A stretch of DNA of 64,000 nt, from positions 161,022,502 to 161,086,501 of the forward strand of contig NC_080541.1 of the NCBI RefSeq assembly GCF_028640845.1, given 5' to 3'. Both the position numbers and the translations under genes were made by a program. The notes under the pieces are model-generated. The model made no database searches and was not told the DNA's origin. It saw only the letters and a program-made list of their open reading frames with translations. Position 1 is the stretch's first letter. The number at the start of each line of letters is the position of its first letter. Origin of the DNA: Ahaetulla prasina. Lineage: Eukaryota > Chordata > Lepidosauria > Squamata > Colubridae. Below, in pieces: positions 32,681 through 43,699 of this stretch.

Positions 32681-33419
32681 CTGCTCTTTATGGGAACATG
32701 GGAGATATAATCCTGTTTAACATGGTAATCCATACTATGGTTTATTCCATGTTCAGCAAAAATAGGACATGATTTTATTTTCTTGGTCATTGTATTTTAC
32801 TTTGCAAGCTAGGATAGGATGAAGGCAATATTGTTTTAACATAGGGGAGCTTCCAAGTACACTTATTTGTAATCCAGTCTTAGGATGGTAAGTGAGAAGA
32901 TGGTCAATTAGAATAATCAAATTTGTCATGGAACATCAAAGTCATCCAATGAGTCAAACTCAAGGACCAGAGTATAAAACAAAACATTCTATTTCTGGTA
33001 CTGAAACCTCCAGGGAAGGATTATTATCAGTGACCTTTTTCATACAGTAAAAGGATATTTTCTTTGGAAACCAGTTAAAAAAAAATCCTTCCAAAACAAA
33101 AGCTGCTGTCTTTGAACTGGTGGCTCATGATCCATCTTGATCTTGATTAACTTAGACAGTAGCATCCCTCCTGCTATTCAAGACAGATTTTAAGAAAAAA
33201 TATATTTTCACACCCCGCTTGCGTTATATACTTATTAATAGGCCATCAGAAACATTCATAATTATTAGTAATATTATTTGGATACATGGTATTCCTATCC
33301 AAAGAGAAAACATGTTATATTGACCTTCACATCTTTTTTTAATTTGGAATAATGCATAGAAGGAATGACCAACCTATACCTACCTAATATATTAACGGTA
33401 ATAAATCAATGGGTTCATG

Positions 33420-33670
33420 AAGGGGTGGGCTTCACATAACTTAACAAGTGGTTCACCCCGGCACCGAAAAAGTGCGTGTGCGCCATCCATGCAAGCATGT
33501 GCCCTTCTGCACATGTACTTTGCTTGCGCACGCGCTTGCACACATGAGCGTGGCTCAAACAACACAGCTAAATAGGACAGCATAGCGCCAGGGCAGGTGG
33601 GCAAGCCCACCCACAGGTCACAACTACTGGTTCACCAAAACTGGTACGAACCGGCTGAATCCCATCCCTG
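33420..33670. mobile_element. hAT MITE with perfect 8-bp target duplication
   Basis: The flanks ggttcatg at 33412-33419 and 33671-33678 are identical. The ends aaggggtgggcttcac and gaatcccatccctg, with internal gaaccggctgaatcc, relate it to the CAGTGGTGGG family. The middle differs from the other copies and is rich in alternating gcgc/cgcg and gcaagc text. Confidence 0.88.
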
Positions 33671-33969
33671 GGTTCATGTCAGAGTAACAGGAATGCTTCC
33701 ATCATAAAGGCTTTAGTATCATCAAAGGGATCAATAGAGATATAGAAAGACAGAGAGGTCAAAAGGATTTTCTTCCCAATTTGTCACATAGCATTTGATA
33801 AGAGACAGTAACTTGAGTAACTGGTTAAATATTGCAGAATAAAAAAGAAATAAGATTTCATTCCAATTGAATAGCAAAATAAGAGTATACATCTTTGTAG
33901 CTTGTATGATGGGTTGATTTGAAAAGAATTGAAGTAATTAGTAGAGATTGCTCCTTGGGTGGAAAATAC

Positions 33970-34268
33970 TTTTGTTGTTGTTAGTTGCGAAGTCATGTCC
34001 GACCCATCGCGATCCCGTGGACAACGTTCCTCCAGGCCTTCCTGTCCTCTACCATCCTCTGGAGTCCATTTAAACTCATGCCTACTGCTTCAGTGACTCC
34101 ATCCAGCCACCTCATTCTCTGTCCTCCCCTTCTTCTTTTGCCCTCAATCTTTCCCAGCATTAGACTCTTCTCCAGTGAGTCCTTCCTTCTCATTAGGTGG
34201 CCAAAGTATTTCAGTTTCAACTTCAGGATCTGGCCTTCTAAAGAGCAGTCAAGATTGACCTCCTCTAG
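33970..34268 (-). mobile_element. BovB (RTE-clade) LINE 3' end
   Basis: On the minus strand it encodes KLKYFGHLMRRKDSLEKSLM...RMRWLDGVTEAVGMSL and ends with the BovB tail (gggtcggacatgac...) and (AAC)n. The sequence is close to the 3' part of the larger BovB at 59530-62590. It is strongly 5'-truncated. Confidence 0.9.
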
Positions 34269-34517
34269 GAAAATACTAAGTTTGGCTGAATTTTATTTAT
34301 TCATGACATTTATATCCAGTATGTTCATTTTTTTAAAATCACACTAAATCGTTATATATGACTTATGTAGAGAATATGGACATCATAGGTCAAGGATATC
34401 TTCATTCTCCCTTCACTCAATTTTGAAGAATTAGTCAGCATCCTCTGAAAAGTTCTCATATTTATAAATTTTTAAGATATTAACTTCTTTTTAAAAGAGC
34501 CAAACTGGTAAAAATTA

Positions 34518-34928
34518 CAGGTAGTCTTCAACTCGAAATAATCGTTTAATGTCCATTCAAACTTATAATGGTGCTGGAAAAAGTGACTTATAATCTTATA
34601 ATCACACTTACAATCATCACAGTATGCCCACTATCCCATGACCAGATTTGGGCACTTGGCAACTAGCATGTATTTATGACGATGGTAAGGTCTTTTGGCC
34701 ACATGATCGCCATTTACAGTCTTCTCAGCTGGCTTCTGACAAACAAAGTCAATAGGGTAAAACCAGATTCACTTAATAATGGCATCATTCACCTAACAAC
34801 TGTGATGAATTTCCTTAACAACTAGGGCAAAAGAAGGTCATATAATTGGGCGCAACTCACTTAACAAGTGCCTTACTTAGCAATGGAAATTCTGCTCCCA
34901 ACTATCGTCATAAGTCAAGACCTACCTG
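34518..34928. mobile_element. TA-flanked TIR element (Tigger-like)
   Basis: The left end TA|caggtagtcttcaactcg and right end cataagtcaagacctacctg match the family at 17143. The right-hand TA is changed. Confidence 0.75.
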
Positions 34929-35651
34929 GTTTTTTTTCTTACAAAATGTGCACTCACCGAATGAGAGCTTCCTCTGACATAAATTGCACTCACTGCTACC
35001 AGCATGATTTCACCACATTTCCAAATACCTTAGAGTTGCTCTGCTGTTTTGCAAATTGTTCATTCCCTGCGTGATCGTTCTTTCCATTACTTTGGCCTTC
35101 AGCCAAACCTATTATGTCTGCCTCTTTTTCTAGTTCATGTCTCAGACAGCCTTTTCATTACTCAACCACACTTTCTTCCAGGAGATCCAGATGCTTTACA
35201 AAAAAAACCTCCTTGCAATTACATTGTGACTCGGTTTTCTTCTCCAGAAAGCACATGCTTTTTTGAAATTGGGTGATGTATAGAGGAAAAAACTGTATGT
35301 TATCTGTACATGCCGTGAAGAGAACCCATGACGTCGCGACAAGATAAATCCTTCTGATCCATTTTGGAGACTTTAATTTTTTTTTTAATTTAAGAAAAAG
35401 CCTTTAGATCTTCTTCTTTAATCTGGAATTCTCCAAATTGGGAGCACAACTGCCAGAAGCACCAGTAGCCCACAAAGACATATGGCATGCTGGGAAAGTT
35501 GGTGGTTGCAATCCGTCTTTTTGTAACTTAGATGTCTTCCCTTTCTCTTTCCTTCCCTCCCAACAATACACAAATTGTGTGGAGCTGCTACTCCCATTGT
35601 ACAGAATGTTGTTCTCTATTTCCCTCTTCAAAACCTGGACTGTGAACTTTT

Positions 35652-36089
35652 AAAAAAACTTTTATTTATTTTTTTAACTTAAACATTCCATCTTCCATTA
35701 AACAGTGTGTCATCTGGGTACAAATATCTCTGTGCAATAACAATCAAAATTTACAACAGTATTCATTACATTGATATTGATTCTCTAATCTTACAATAAT
35801 AATAATGAGCATAATACATCTATTCATTTCTCCTTCTTAACATATCTTCTAATAAGAATATAATAATATTAAATATAATAATCTTAATAGTCATAGTATT
35901 AAGAAACATATTATTTACTTCTCTATCTTAACATGTTTTCTATATTTCACTGATCTCCATTTATTTCTAACTTCTATTTTTATTTTCCAACTATTCATAA
36001 AATAACTCCCATGTCATATAATATTCAGTTTGTTCTTTCTCCTTTATAGTAAGTGTTAATCTATTCATTTCTGCACATTCTAATATTTT
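35652..36089 (-). mobile_element. 5'-truncated L1 with 18-bp target duplication
   Basis: The 18-bp motif cctggactgtgaactttt occurs at 35634-35651 and again, identically, at 36090-36107. Between them, the minus strand starts in the last codons of an L1 ORF2 (KILECAEMNRLTLTIKEKEQ...WELFYE, stop near 35991), followed by an AT-rich 3' UTR and an A-rich end beside the left duplication. The protein ending is typical of L1 ORF2. The long perfect duplication suggests a recent insertion. Confidence 0.88.
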
Positions 36090-36746
36090 CCTGGACTGTG
36101 AACTTTTCAAGATGGCTATCACTATGGTTCTTTTTAACCCTTCCTTGGTCTTTTTGTCAAATTCGGCATTTGACTTGAGTCTTGAATTCATGTGCCAAGA
36201 AGGCTGGGCAGGCTCTCTGCAGTCTGGTCACTGCTGTGCTGGATGCCATGTCCTGCTTCTCATTCACATGCATTACACATAGTATGAGACAGAGTAGAGC
36301 ACTTGTGTGTCTGATGATAAATGGGTTTACTCTGGAAGCGCATTCCACTATTATAAATTCACTTGGTCTTTCTCAGTAGCAACAAGAGAAACTAGAAATC
36401 TCAGATAAGATGTTCTCAGCTAGTATTTCCATAATGCCATGAGCACACTTATTGGTGCTTTTTATATTTTCTAGTTATGTTTTTTGTCCTTTTGGCAGCC
36501 TGAATGTGAATTGTATATAGTAACTATCCTGTGTCATAAGAATAGATCCCTTATTATATAGTCATAATATTAATTTAGAATTGTTCTGCCAAGAATTGTT
36601 CATTTGTTTATGCAGTGATGGCAATAAATCTAAGCAACATTTTATTTTGAGCGTAACACACTCTCCGACATGACTGGATCCTCTTATCTGACTTCCGTTT
36701 GTCAAGTATTGGACTCAGCACAGAAATCCCATTAGATCAAATAAAT

Positions 36747-36880
36747 CAGGGCTGTCAAACTCCTGGCCCTCAAACCAGATGCGTCACGTGCTGACCACGC
36801 CCACGCTTGGTTTAGTAAAGGGGGAAAAGTCCCAATACGACACATGACACCGCCATGACGATGTAAGTTTGACACCCCTG
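36747..36880. mobile_element. Short hAT MITE with 8-bp target duplication
   Basis: The ends CAGGGCTGTCAAACTCC and AAGTTTGACACCCCTG enclose 134 bp. The flanks aaataaat (36739-36746) and aaatagat (36881-36888) match at 7 of 8. It has the same terminus type as the element at 5844. Confidence 0.88.
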
Positions 36881-37664
36881 AAATAGATAATTTGGAATTC
36901 TACAGCTGTATTCCAAATATTGCAGAGACCTCTTTCAAAGATAGGCTCCCAAAGTTACAACCAGAATAAAAAACTTCTCTACAATGCATTCCAAGAAGGG
37001 GGGTTTGGAAAAAAGAGAATCTAGGGTTTCCTGGATCCCATGTAAATATATCATGGTGCTATGCAGATAATGAATAGCAATAATTTACATACAAGGAAAA
37101 GATAGTTGATAGGAAAGACTTTCTATCTCTAATTCCAGCAGATGGAAAACTCCTGCTTGTGTTTAGGGACAAAAACTCCATATTTTTCTTTTAACATCCA
37201 ATTTAACATTCTCATTTATAGCTGTGCATTAAAAAGGCTGACATAAACGTTTATTGGGGATGTGGAAAGTAAGCTGCAATCTTCTGTTGTGCCTTCATTT
37301 TCTTTGTAATAAAAACTGTGTGTTTAATCATCATCACTAAGTAGAGTCATAACTAGGTGAAGGACCTCTCTGCTCACCCTTTCTACATGACAAATCAGAG
37401 GAGGAGCACAATCTTATCCAAAATCAATTGGATCACCCATTGATAAGATTTGAGCTGTGTTTGTTGGTCAATATTCCCATCTTCATAGTTTTCAAATGAT
37501 GGTTCAGGATATTCATATCTCTGGCTTGAACCAGGGTTACACTGTGTAAAATGTCATCTACGGATGATGGATGTCCTCTTCCAGTGGTCTCAAAACAACA
37601 TAGGGGAGATGAATGAGCCCCATGGAACCCCCATTTCACATAGGATCAAGCTTCTCCAATATTT

Positions 37665-37918
37665 TTTTTTACATTTATACCCCGCCCTTCTCCGAAGACT
37701 CAGGGCGGCTTACAATGTATAAGGCAATAGTCTCATTCTATTTGTATATTTTTTTACAAAGTCAACTTGTTGCCCCCCCAACAATCTGGGTCCTCATTTT
37801 ACCTACCTTATAAAGGGTGGAAGGCTGAGTCAACCTTGGGCCAGGCTCGAACCTGCAGTAATTGCAGGCTCTGTGTTCTAATAACAGGCTTCTCTACTGC
37901 CTGAGCTATCCCGGCTAA
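37665..37918 (-). mobile_element. tRNA-derived SINE with L2-type tail
   Basis: Read on the minus strand it opens with a tRNA-like head: an A box resembling GATAGCTCAGGCAGTAGAG and a B box GGTTCGAGCC. A conserved body follows (aaggttgactcagccttcc, aaaatgaggacccag), then a tail with the cgccctgagtcttcggagaagggcgg hairpin before an A-rich end. The head would serve as an internal RNA polymerase III promoter. The tail resembles that of the L2-like LINE in this window. The body resembles squamate-specific SINEs. Confidence 0.8.
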
Positions 37919-37987
37919 AAGTACCTGTTTAGGTAGGAGCAATCCATCATTAAACAGTGCCCCCAACCCTTGTAGATATCCAGAAGT

Positions 37988-38740
37988 ACTAATAATAATA
38001 ATATCAGAGTTGGAAGGGACCTTGGAGGTCTTGGAGCATTTACAACTTCTGCAGGCAAGTTGTTCCACTGATTAATTGTTCTAACTGTCAGGAAATTTCT
38101 CCTTAGTTCTAAGTTGCTTCTCTCCTTGATTAGTTTCCACCCATTGCTTCTTGTTCTACCCTCAGGTGCTTTGGAGAATAGTTTGACTCCCTCTTCTTTG
38201 TGGCAGCCCCTGAGATATTGGAACACTGCTATCATGTCTCCCCTAGTCCTTCTTTTCATTAAACTAGGCATACCGAGTTCCTGCAACTGTTCTTCATATG
38301 TTTTAGCCTCCAGTCCCCTAATCATCTTTGTTGCTCCTCTCTGCACTCTTTCTAGAGTCTCAACATCCTTTTTACATTGTGGCGACCAAAACTGGATGCA
38401 ATATTCCAAGTGTGGCCTTACCAAGGCATTATAAAGTGGTATTAACACTTCACGTGATCTTGATTCTATCCCTCTGTTTATGCAGCCCAGAATTGTGTTA
38501 GCTTTTTTGGCAGCTGCTGCACACTGCTGGCTCATATCTAAATGGTTGTCCACTAGGACTCCAAGATCCCTCTCACAGTTACTATTATTGAGCAAGGTAC
38601 CACATATCTGGGCATTTTGTTTTTTTGGCCTAAATGTAGAACCTTACTTTTTTCACTGTTGAATTTCATTTTGTTAGATAGTGCCCAATGTTCAAGTCTG
38701 TCAAGATCTTTCTGTATCTTGAGCCTATCAAATAGTTATC
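37988..38740 (-). mobile_element. CR1 LINE, reverse-transcriptase C-terminal part
   Basis: The minus strand encodes the typical CR1 end: [68 protein letters not shown]. It then runs into the CR1 3' terminus (agacctccaaggtcccttcc) and an (ATT)n tail at about 37990. A further upstream segment (about 38600-38740) reads as the preceding RT region with frame damage. The catalytic YADD part is missing, so the copy is 5'-truncated. Confidence 0.88.
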
Positions 38741-39670
38741 AAGTAGTTGAATAGTAGTTATTAAACACCGTTAAGAGGTCAGTAGGACCAAAGTGAGCAT
38801 ATTCCCCAATATAGTTCATGATAAAGGTCACCCAAGAGCAACAAGTTATGAATGACATTGAATCCCAACTGAAAATGACCTACACAATCAATTTCCTCTA
38901 GAATTCTCTGTAGTTGATTTCCCAACTACAGAGAGAAGGTTTGACTTTCCAACAGAGAAGGTTGAGAAATACACAAAAGTGATCAAACATGGATGGATCC
39001 AGAGAATGCCTTATCTCCTAGCATGGATCAAGCCTACCAAATTCAGTATTTCCATTTCTCATTCCAAAGAACAAGTGTAGGCCTCAACCTTCCAACAACT
39101 TATATCCATAGAAAAAAAAGAAGCAAAAATTGATCTACTAAGCAGAGTTATAGCTGTGACTACTTAAGTCATAGCTATAAATTCTGCCCTGTTTAAGGAT
39201 CATTTATTCTGCCTGAAATAAAAAGTGTTGCCTAATATATTTTTGTCTTTTTCTTGATAGTTAAAAGGGCAACTTTTCATAAAGAGTTGATGCCATCTAC
39301 TGGCTAGCTGCGATATTACAATTCGGGGGAAAAGACCAATAGCAGTGGAGAGAGCCTGAAAATTCACCTTTGGCACACATAATTCACATATCAATTAAAC
39401 CATGGTTTATGTAAACAGTGTAGTGTAGTCACCCAAATGTAGTTTATTAAACCAAATGGCTGTATTCATACAGCACACTGACTCCAAACAAAGCACACTC
39501 AGTATCAGTAATCACATACCTTTAATTAATTTATTTTATTTATTAAATTTACATGCCACCCATCAATTAATTTATACTAGGGCTGGGATCTGCTTCTAAA
39601 ACCTAATAAAATTGCAAAAAATAATGAAATGTCTATGGCCAGACTTAGATTGGTCTGAAGTTTCCCCATA

Positions 39671-39824
39671 AAACCAGTGGAACAACTTGCCTACAGAAGT
39701 TGTGAATGCTCCAACACTGGAAATTTTTAAGAAAACGTTGGATAACCATTTGTCTGAAATGGTGTAAGTTTTCCTGCCTGGGCAGGGGGTTGGACTAGAA
39801 GACCTCCAAGGTCCCTTCCAACTC

Positions 39825-39855
<31 letters not shown>
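39671..39855 (+). mobile_element. CR1 3' end with (TTG)n tail
   Basis: The text aacttgcctacagaagttgtgaatgctcc...gggggttggactagaagacctcc aaggtcccttccaactc followed by about ten TTG triplets is the CR1 3' terminus. It is 5'-truncated. Confidence 0.85.
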
Positions 39856-40059
39856 ATAAATCAAGAAAACCTCTTCAAAAATTGACATTTCTTGTAAGAG
39901 CATCTTCCTGGGATGCCTAGGAGGGATAAATTCCTATTCTCCGAAGAGCAACTGGAGGGAAAGGACCTGCCCTCCTGAATCTCTATGGGGTTCCTGTAGA
40001 ATTCTTATCTATCGCCTATTTAAGAGTCGAAAACGACTAAAGGCACAATGGTCCACAGA

Positions 40060-41060
40060 GTGGTCCACGGAGCCACCGGCTCGGCTTAGCCAGACGACCG
40101 AGCGATCAAGAGCCTTCCCAGCCTGCCCGGAACCCGAAGCGCCGCCCGCATCCGCGGCCTCCCGTCGAAGCGAACCTTCCACGCCCAACCGCGTACAACC
40201 CTGCACGCCGTTGTAGCCAGCCGAGGCTGAACCGAGCAGCTGCACCCGCTGCCTCGCCAGCCCAACCTGACACTTGGCCGCCACGGGGCACGGAGCCAAC
40301 CTGCCGGGCGCGGGCAAGCGGGAGAAGAAGCCTCTCACGGCTGGGCTGGGCTGGGCAGGGCGAGCGGGAGACGGGAGCTCGGCGGCGGCGGCGGTCCAGG
40401 AAGCCCTGTCGCCTTCCCCGCCCGGGGCCAGGCGGAGCCAGCCGCGGAGGAGGAAAGGAGGAGGAGCGGGTGAGAGGTCGGCCAGCTCCGGTCGCCCATA
40501 GAGACGGAGGAGTCCCGAGTGGCGAGGAGGGCGGAGGCGTGTGGGGGGCGCCGAGAAGGGACCCGCGGACGGTGAGCGGCGCGGCGGCGGGGCTGCTTTG
40601 GGGGAGAGCGGGAGGGTCTCGCCGAGAGGCAGCGCCTTCTTCCTCCTTCCCTGCCCCGGGTTTTTTTTTTTCCCCTGGTCTCCGCCTCTCGCCATTGCGG
40701 CGACGGCAGGCGGGGGAGGACTGTCCCTCGGCTCTGCCCGCCGCTGCCCTTCGTCCCTGGCTGGCGGCGTGGTTTCAGGCGGCGGCGCTGGGCACCACCG
40801 AGGGCGCCTGGCTCTTTCCCGCCGCTGCGGGGCGCTGGGCGAGGCGTGGCTGCGGCGCGGGGACGGAGCTTCGGGCCGCCAGGCCGGCCGTCCGTGGCGC
40901 TGCCTCGGCTGGTTGGCCCCGGGTCCCGGCTGCGCTTGCGAGGGCGGGGAAGCCTGTTCGGGGACCTTCTTTTTCTTCTCTCTCCCACCCCACAAGCCGC
41001 CCGTGGTCAATTAGAGAACACAGGCGCGGTTGTGCGCCCAAAGCGCCTGGGGGATGACCA
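40060..41060 (+). promoter_or_regulatory. GNG12: CpG island; probable GNG12 promoter and non-coding first exon
   Basis: About 1 kb of very GC- and CpG-rich sequence with GC-box-like runs (gggcggagg, ggcggcggcgg) lies in AT-rich DNA. A strong plus-strand donor (GGACG|GTGAGC, exon end 40571) suits a non-coding first exon. In mammals GNG12 follows DIRAS3 on the same strand and begins with non-coding exons, so the island is best read as its promoter. No GNG12 coding sequence was found in the window, which would fit a long first intron. The long open frames on both strands here are a by-product of GC richness. An antisense transcript could also start here. Confidence 0.55.
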
Positions 41061-41192
41061 GACACACACACACTGTTGCGAAGCCGAAGACCCGGGCCTG
41101 GCCGTGGAAGCAGCTCCAGGTTCTGAGGCAATGAGCCCTGCCTGCCCTTAGCCTCCCTAACCGGTTTCACGGATCCTCAGCCTATCATTTTG

Positions 41193-41212
41193 TGTGTGTG
41201 TGTGTGTGTCTT
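41193..41212. repeat. (GT)n microsatellite
   Basis: A short GT dinucleotide run. Confidence 0.85.
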
Positions 41213-41402
41213 TGTCTTGTCTCGCATTAGAGTCAGTTAAAGGAACTTGGATTAATTTCTGTGTCTCCTTCCCAAGATCTTTGACTTGACTGGCTGTCCC
41301 CACGAAGGAATGGGCTTGCCACCCCACCCCAGGCTTTCCTGGGCCATTGGATTGGCCCTTATTTCAGAAACGCAGAGGATGTGTGTAAGTCTGCGTGTTA
41401 AG

Positions 41403-41536
41403 CAGGGGTCTCCAACCTTGGCATCTTTAAGTCTGGTGGACTTCAACTCCCAGAATTCCCCAGCCAGCTTTGCTAGCTGGGGAATCCTGGGAGTTGAAGT
41501 CCGCCAGGCTTAAAGATGCCAAGGTTGGAGACCCTG
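41403..41536. mobile_element. Near-perfect palindromic hAT MITE
   Basis: Starts CAGGGGTCTCCAACCTTGG and ends CCAAGGTTGGAGACCCTG. The two arms pair over nearly the whole 134 bp, meeting at the gccagctttgctagctgg centre. The flanks gtgttaag (41395-41402) and gtgtagag (41537-41544) match at 6 of 8. Confidence 0.9.
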
Positions 41537-41544
41537 GTGTAGAG

Positions 41545-43595
41545 AAGCTCAACATTGCTCTGGCCCAGGAGTTGTCTTGGCCTGTATTCATGTTTGGCAA
41601 GTTTGGCTTGCCTGTGAGAACGTATGGCACATTCGGCCCACTTTTCTCAAAGACAATCACACACAGAACTTAAAAGTTCTGGCCCCTCCTCAGTAAAAAA
41701 AATAAAATAAAAATGAGGTGCGGTATGAATACCTTATGCAGACAAGCACAACCTTTATCTGTTACTAATGACCTCCAAGCAGGTACTATCCAGATTTTTT
41801 GGACACGGACTCCCATCATCAGAAGTGCCAGATTGGGAATGGGGAAATCAGTATATGGCAGATTGGTTTTGCCTTGATGAGGGATCACTATTGTTTGGCT
41901 AGAGGAAGAGCCATCTTTGTCCTGTTTGGTACATTGGCTGCAATATTTTGTACATGGAGGTTGCCTACTCTCTACTGGGTGTCCAGTGGTTCATGGATGC
42001 TATTTTCTCATTGGTAAAATGTTATAATTCATAACCCTATTTCATGCTAATTCAGTTGCTGGATTTCTATAGATCTTTGTAGTTGTAGAAAAAGGCAGTG
42101 GTCCGCATGGTAGCTGGAGATGGATCTAACTATTAATGATATATTTACTTTTTTCTATTGGTGGTGTTTCAGTAATGGCTGGGTGTCACAAATATAATTT
42201 GTATTCTGCATTTTAGCAAAAATGCACACGTCTTCTATTTCTGCTTTTGGAATCTTTTGCAAAATGGCAGAATTTTGGAAAGAACAAATTATTTTGTACA
42301 CAACCTAAAGAGAAGAAGCAGGAGAAAATAGTGATGATCAAGGGGCCTTCCCACTGTGTGCTTTCCCTTAAGCTGCTTGTATGTACTATTCAAAAAAATC
42401 TCTACAATTTGTGAAAGTGAGCCGAATGAGACTCCACCCAGTACTGAGGATGTTGTAAGAGGAGGAAAAAAGGAAGTAATTGTTCCAATCTGAATGTTAG
42501 GTGACTCTGGAGCATACGCTGAGAACAGTAATAAACGTTACACTTTCACCATTGTTAATGAAATGTCTGCTGAATAATAATTGCATTTCCTCCCCAAAGT
42601 AACAGTATGATTGGCAGGAATCCACAGTCTTGGCTTTCTAGACTGCCATAAGAGACAGTTGCCATTGATCATTCCCATAGTGCTCTGCATGACCAGAGAC
42701 ATTGAGAAAGGAAGTGGGCCTCTCGTATCTCCCTTAGTGTTCATCTTTCACTGATGGTGAGTTTCTATCTGATCCAAAGTTCAGCACGATTGAAATTTCA
42801 AGTTAAAAACATACTTCTCCACCTTTCTGGAGGGGATTTTTATATCCCCAAGTCTACTGCAAATTCAGCACAGTGTGAAGGTGTCCTCCTCACATTTCCA
42901 AGTTCAGAATTGAAGAAGGATTTCCCTTTTGTTCCGACACTTGGCAAATACATTTGTGGAGGCCTGATGTTGGGAAGCTAGTCACAAGAAAATGGGACAG
43001 CGGAACATTAGGGAGTTGTTGAACGTGTTCTGTCATGCTTAAAGTTTATTTTGTTTGTTATGGAAATGAAACACAAGACTGACTGCATAGTGAAATGCAA
43101 CAGAGTTGGATTAAACAGCTTCTTCTATTTAATAGCTATTTAAGAGAAACTCTATTTAAATTTCTTTTAAGTTAGAATCCCTCCCTTACCCTTGCTTTAT
43201 ATGATTATAACTGTCAGCACTTATAACTGTTTTAGATGATATGAAATTATTTGCTCGAAGAAAGATTTAGCTTCAACTTCTGTATTTTTTGTTAACTTTT
43301 TTTAGTAGCTATGCAAATAGAAAAAAAATAATGTCATGATGAATTGAAGTTAGGATTGTTTTCTTTTACGGACTGCATTTATTTAGGTTTTATGGAACTA
43401 TTCTCACAGTATGTATACTTAAAGTATTTTACAGTGTAAACTGGTTCCTTAGAGATTTAGAGTATGTCATATTTTTAGGGTCTGAGGCTGAGCTACACTT
43501 ATTTTTTTTAATTTTCCATTTTAAAGATTATTGCAAATGTTAACAATTGTTTTCAGCATTTGCACGTATCCATCATGCTTTTTTAAAATTGATTT
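41545..43595. other. Probable GNG12 intron sequence, nothing recognised
   Basis: Single-copy-looking DNA without recognisable exons or repeat families. Confidence 0.45.
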
Positions 43596-43690
43596 ATTGC
43601 AGGCTTGGTTAATTCTTGGATGGGAGACCTCTAGGCAAGGTCAGCTGTAAACGTGACCTTAGTAGACATTGGCCTACGATACCTTCCAAA
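43596..43690 (+). repeat. 5S rRNA-like fragment (5S-derived SINE or pseudogene)
   Basis: The text ggcttggttaattcttgg followed by atgggagacctct closely resembles the internal-control-region end of 5S rRNA genes. Only this 3' half is recognisable and the flanks are not a 5S gene, so it is not functional. Confidence 0.5.
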
Positions 43691-43699
43691 TCATTCTAA

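Noticed and set aside
37850..37918. A tRNA gene on the minus strand
   Set aside because: A and B boxes are present, but the sequence continues into a SINE body and LINE-like tail, and the cloverleaf is not preserved.
40009..41010. Long minus-strand open frame of 333 codons over the CpG island
   Set aside because: Composition is Pro/Arg/Ala/Gly-rich with no domain, and several other frames are also open. This is what a CpG island gives by chance.
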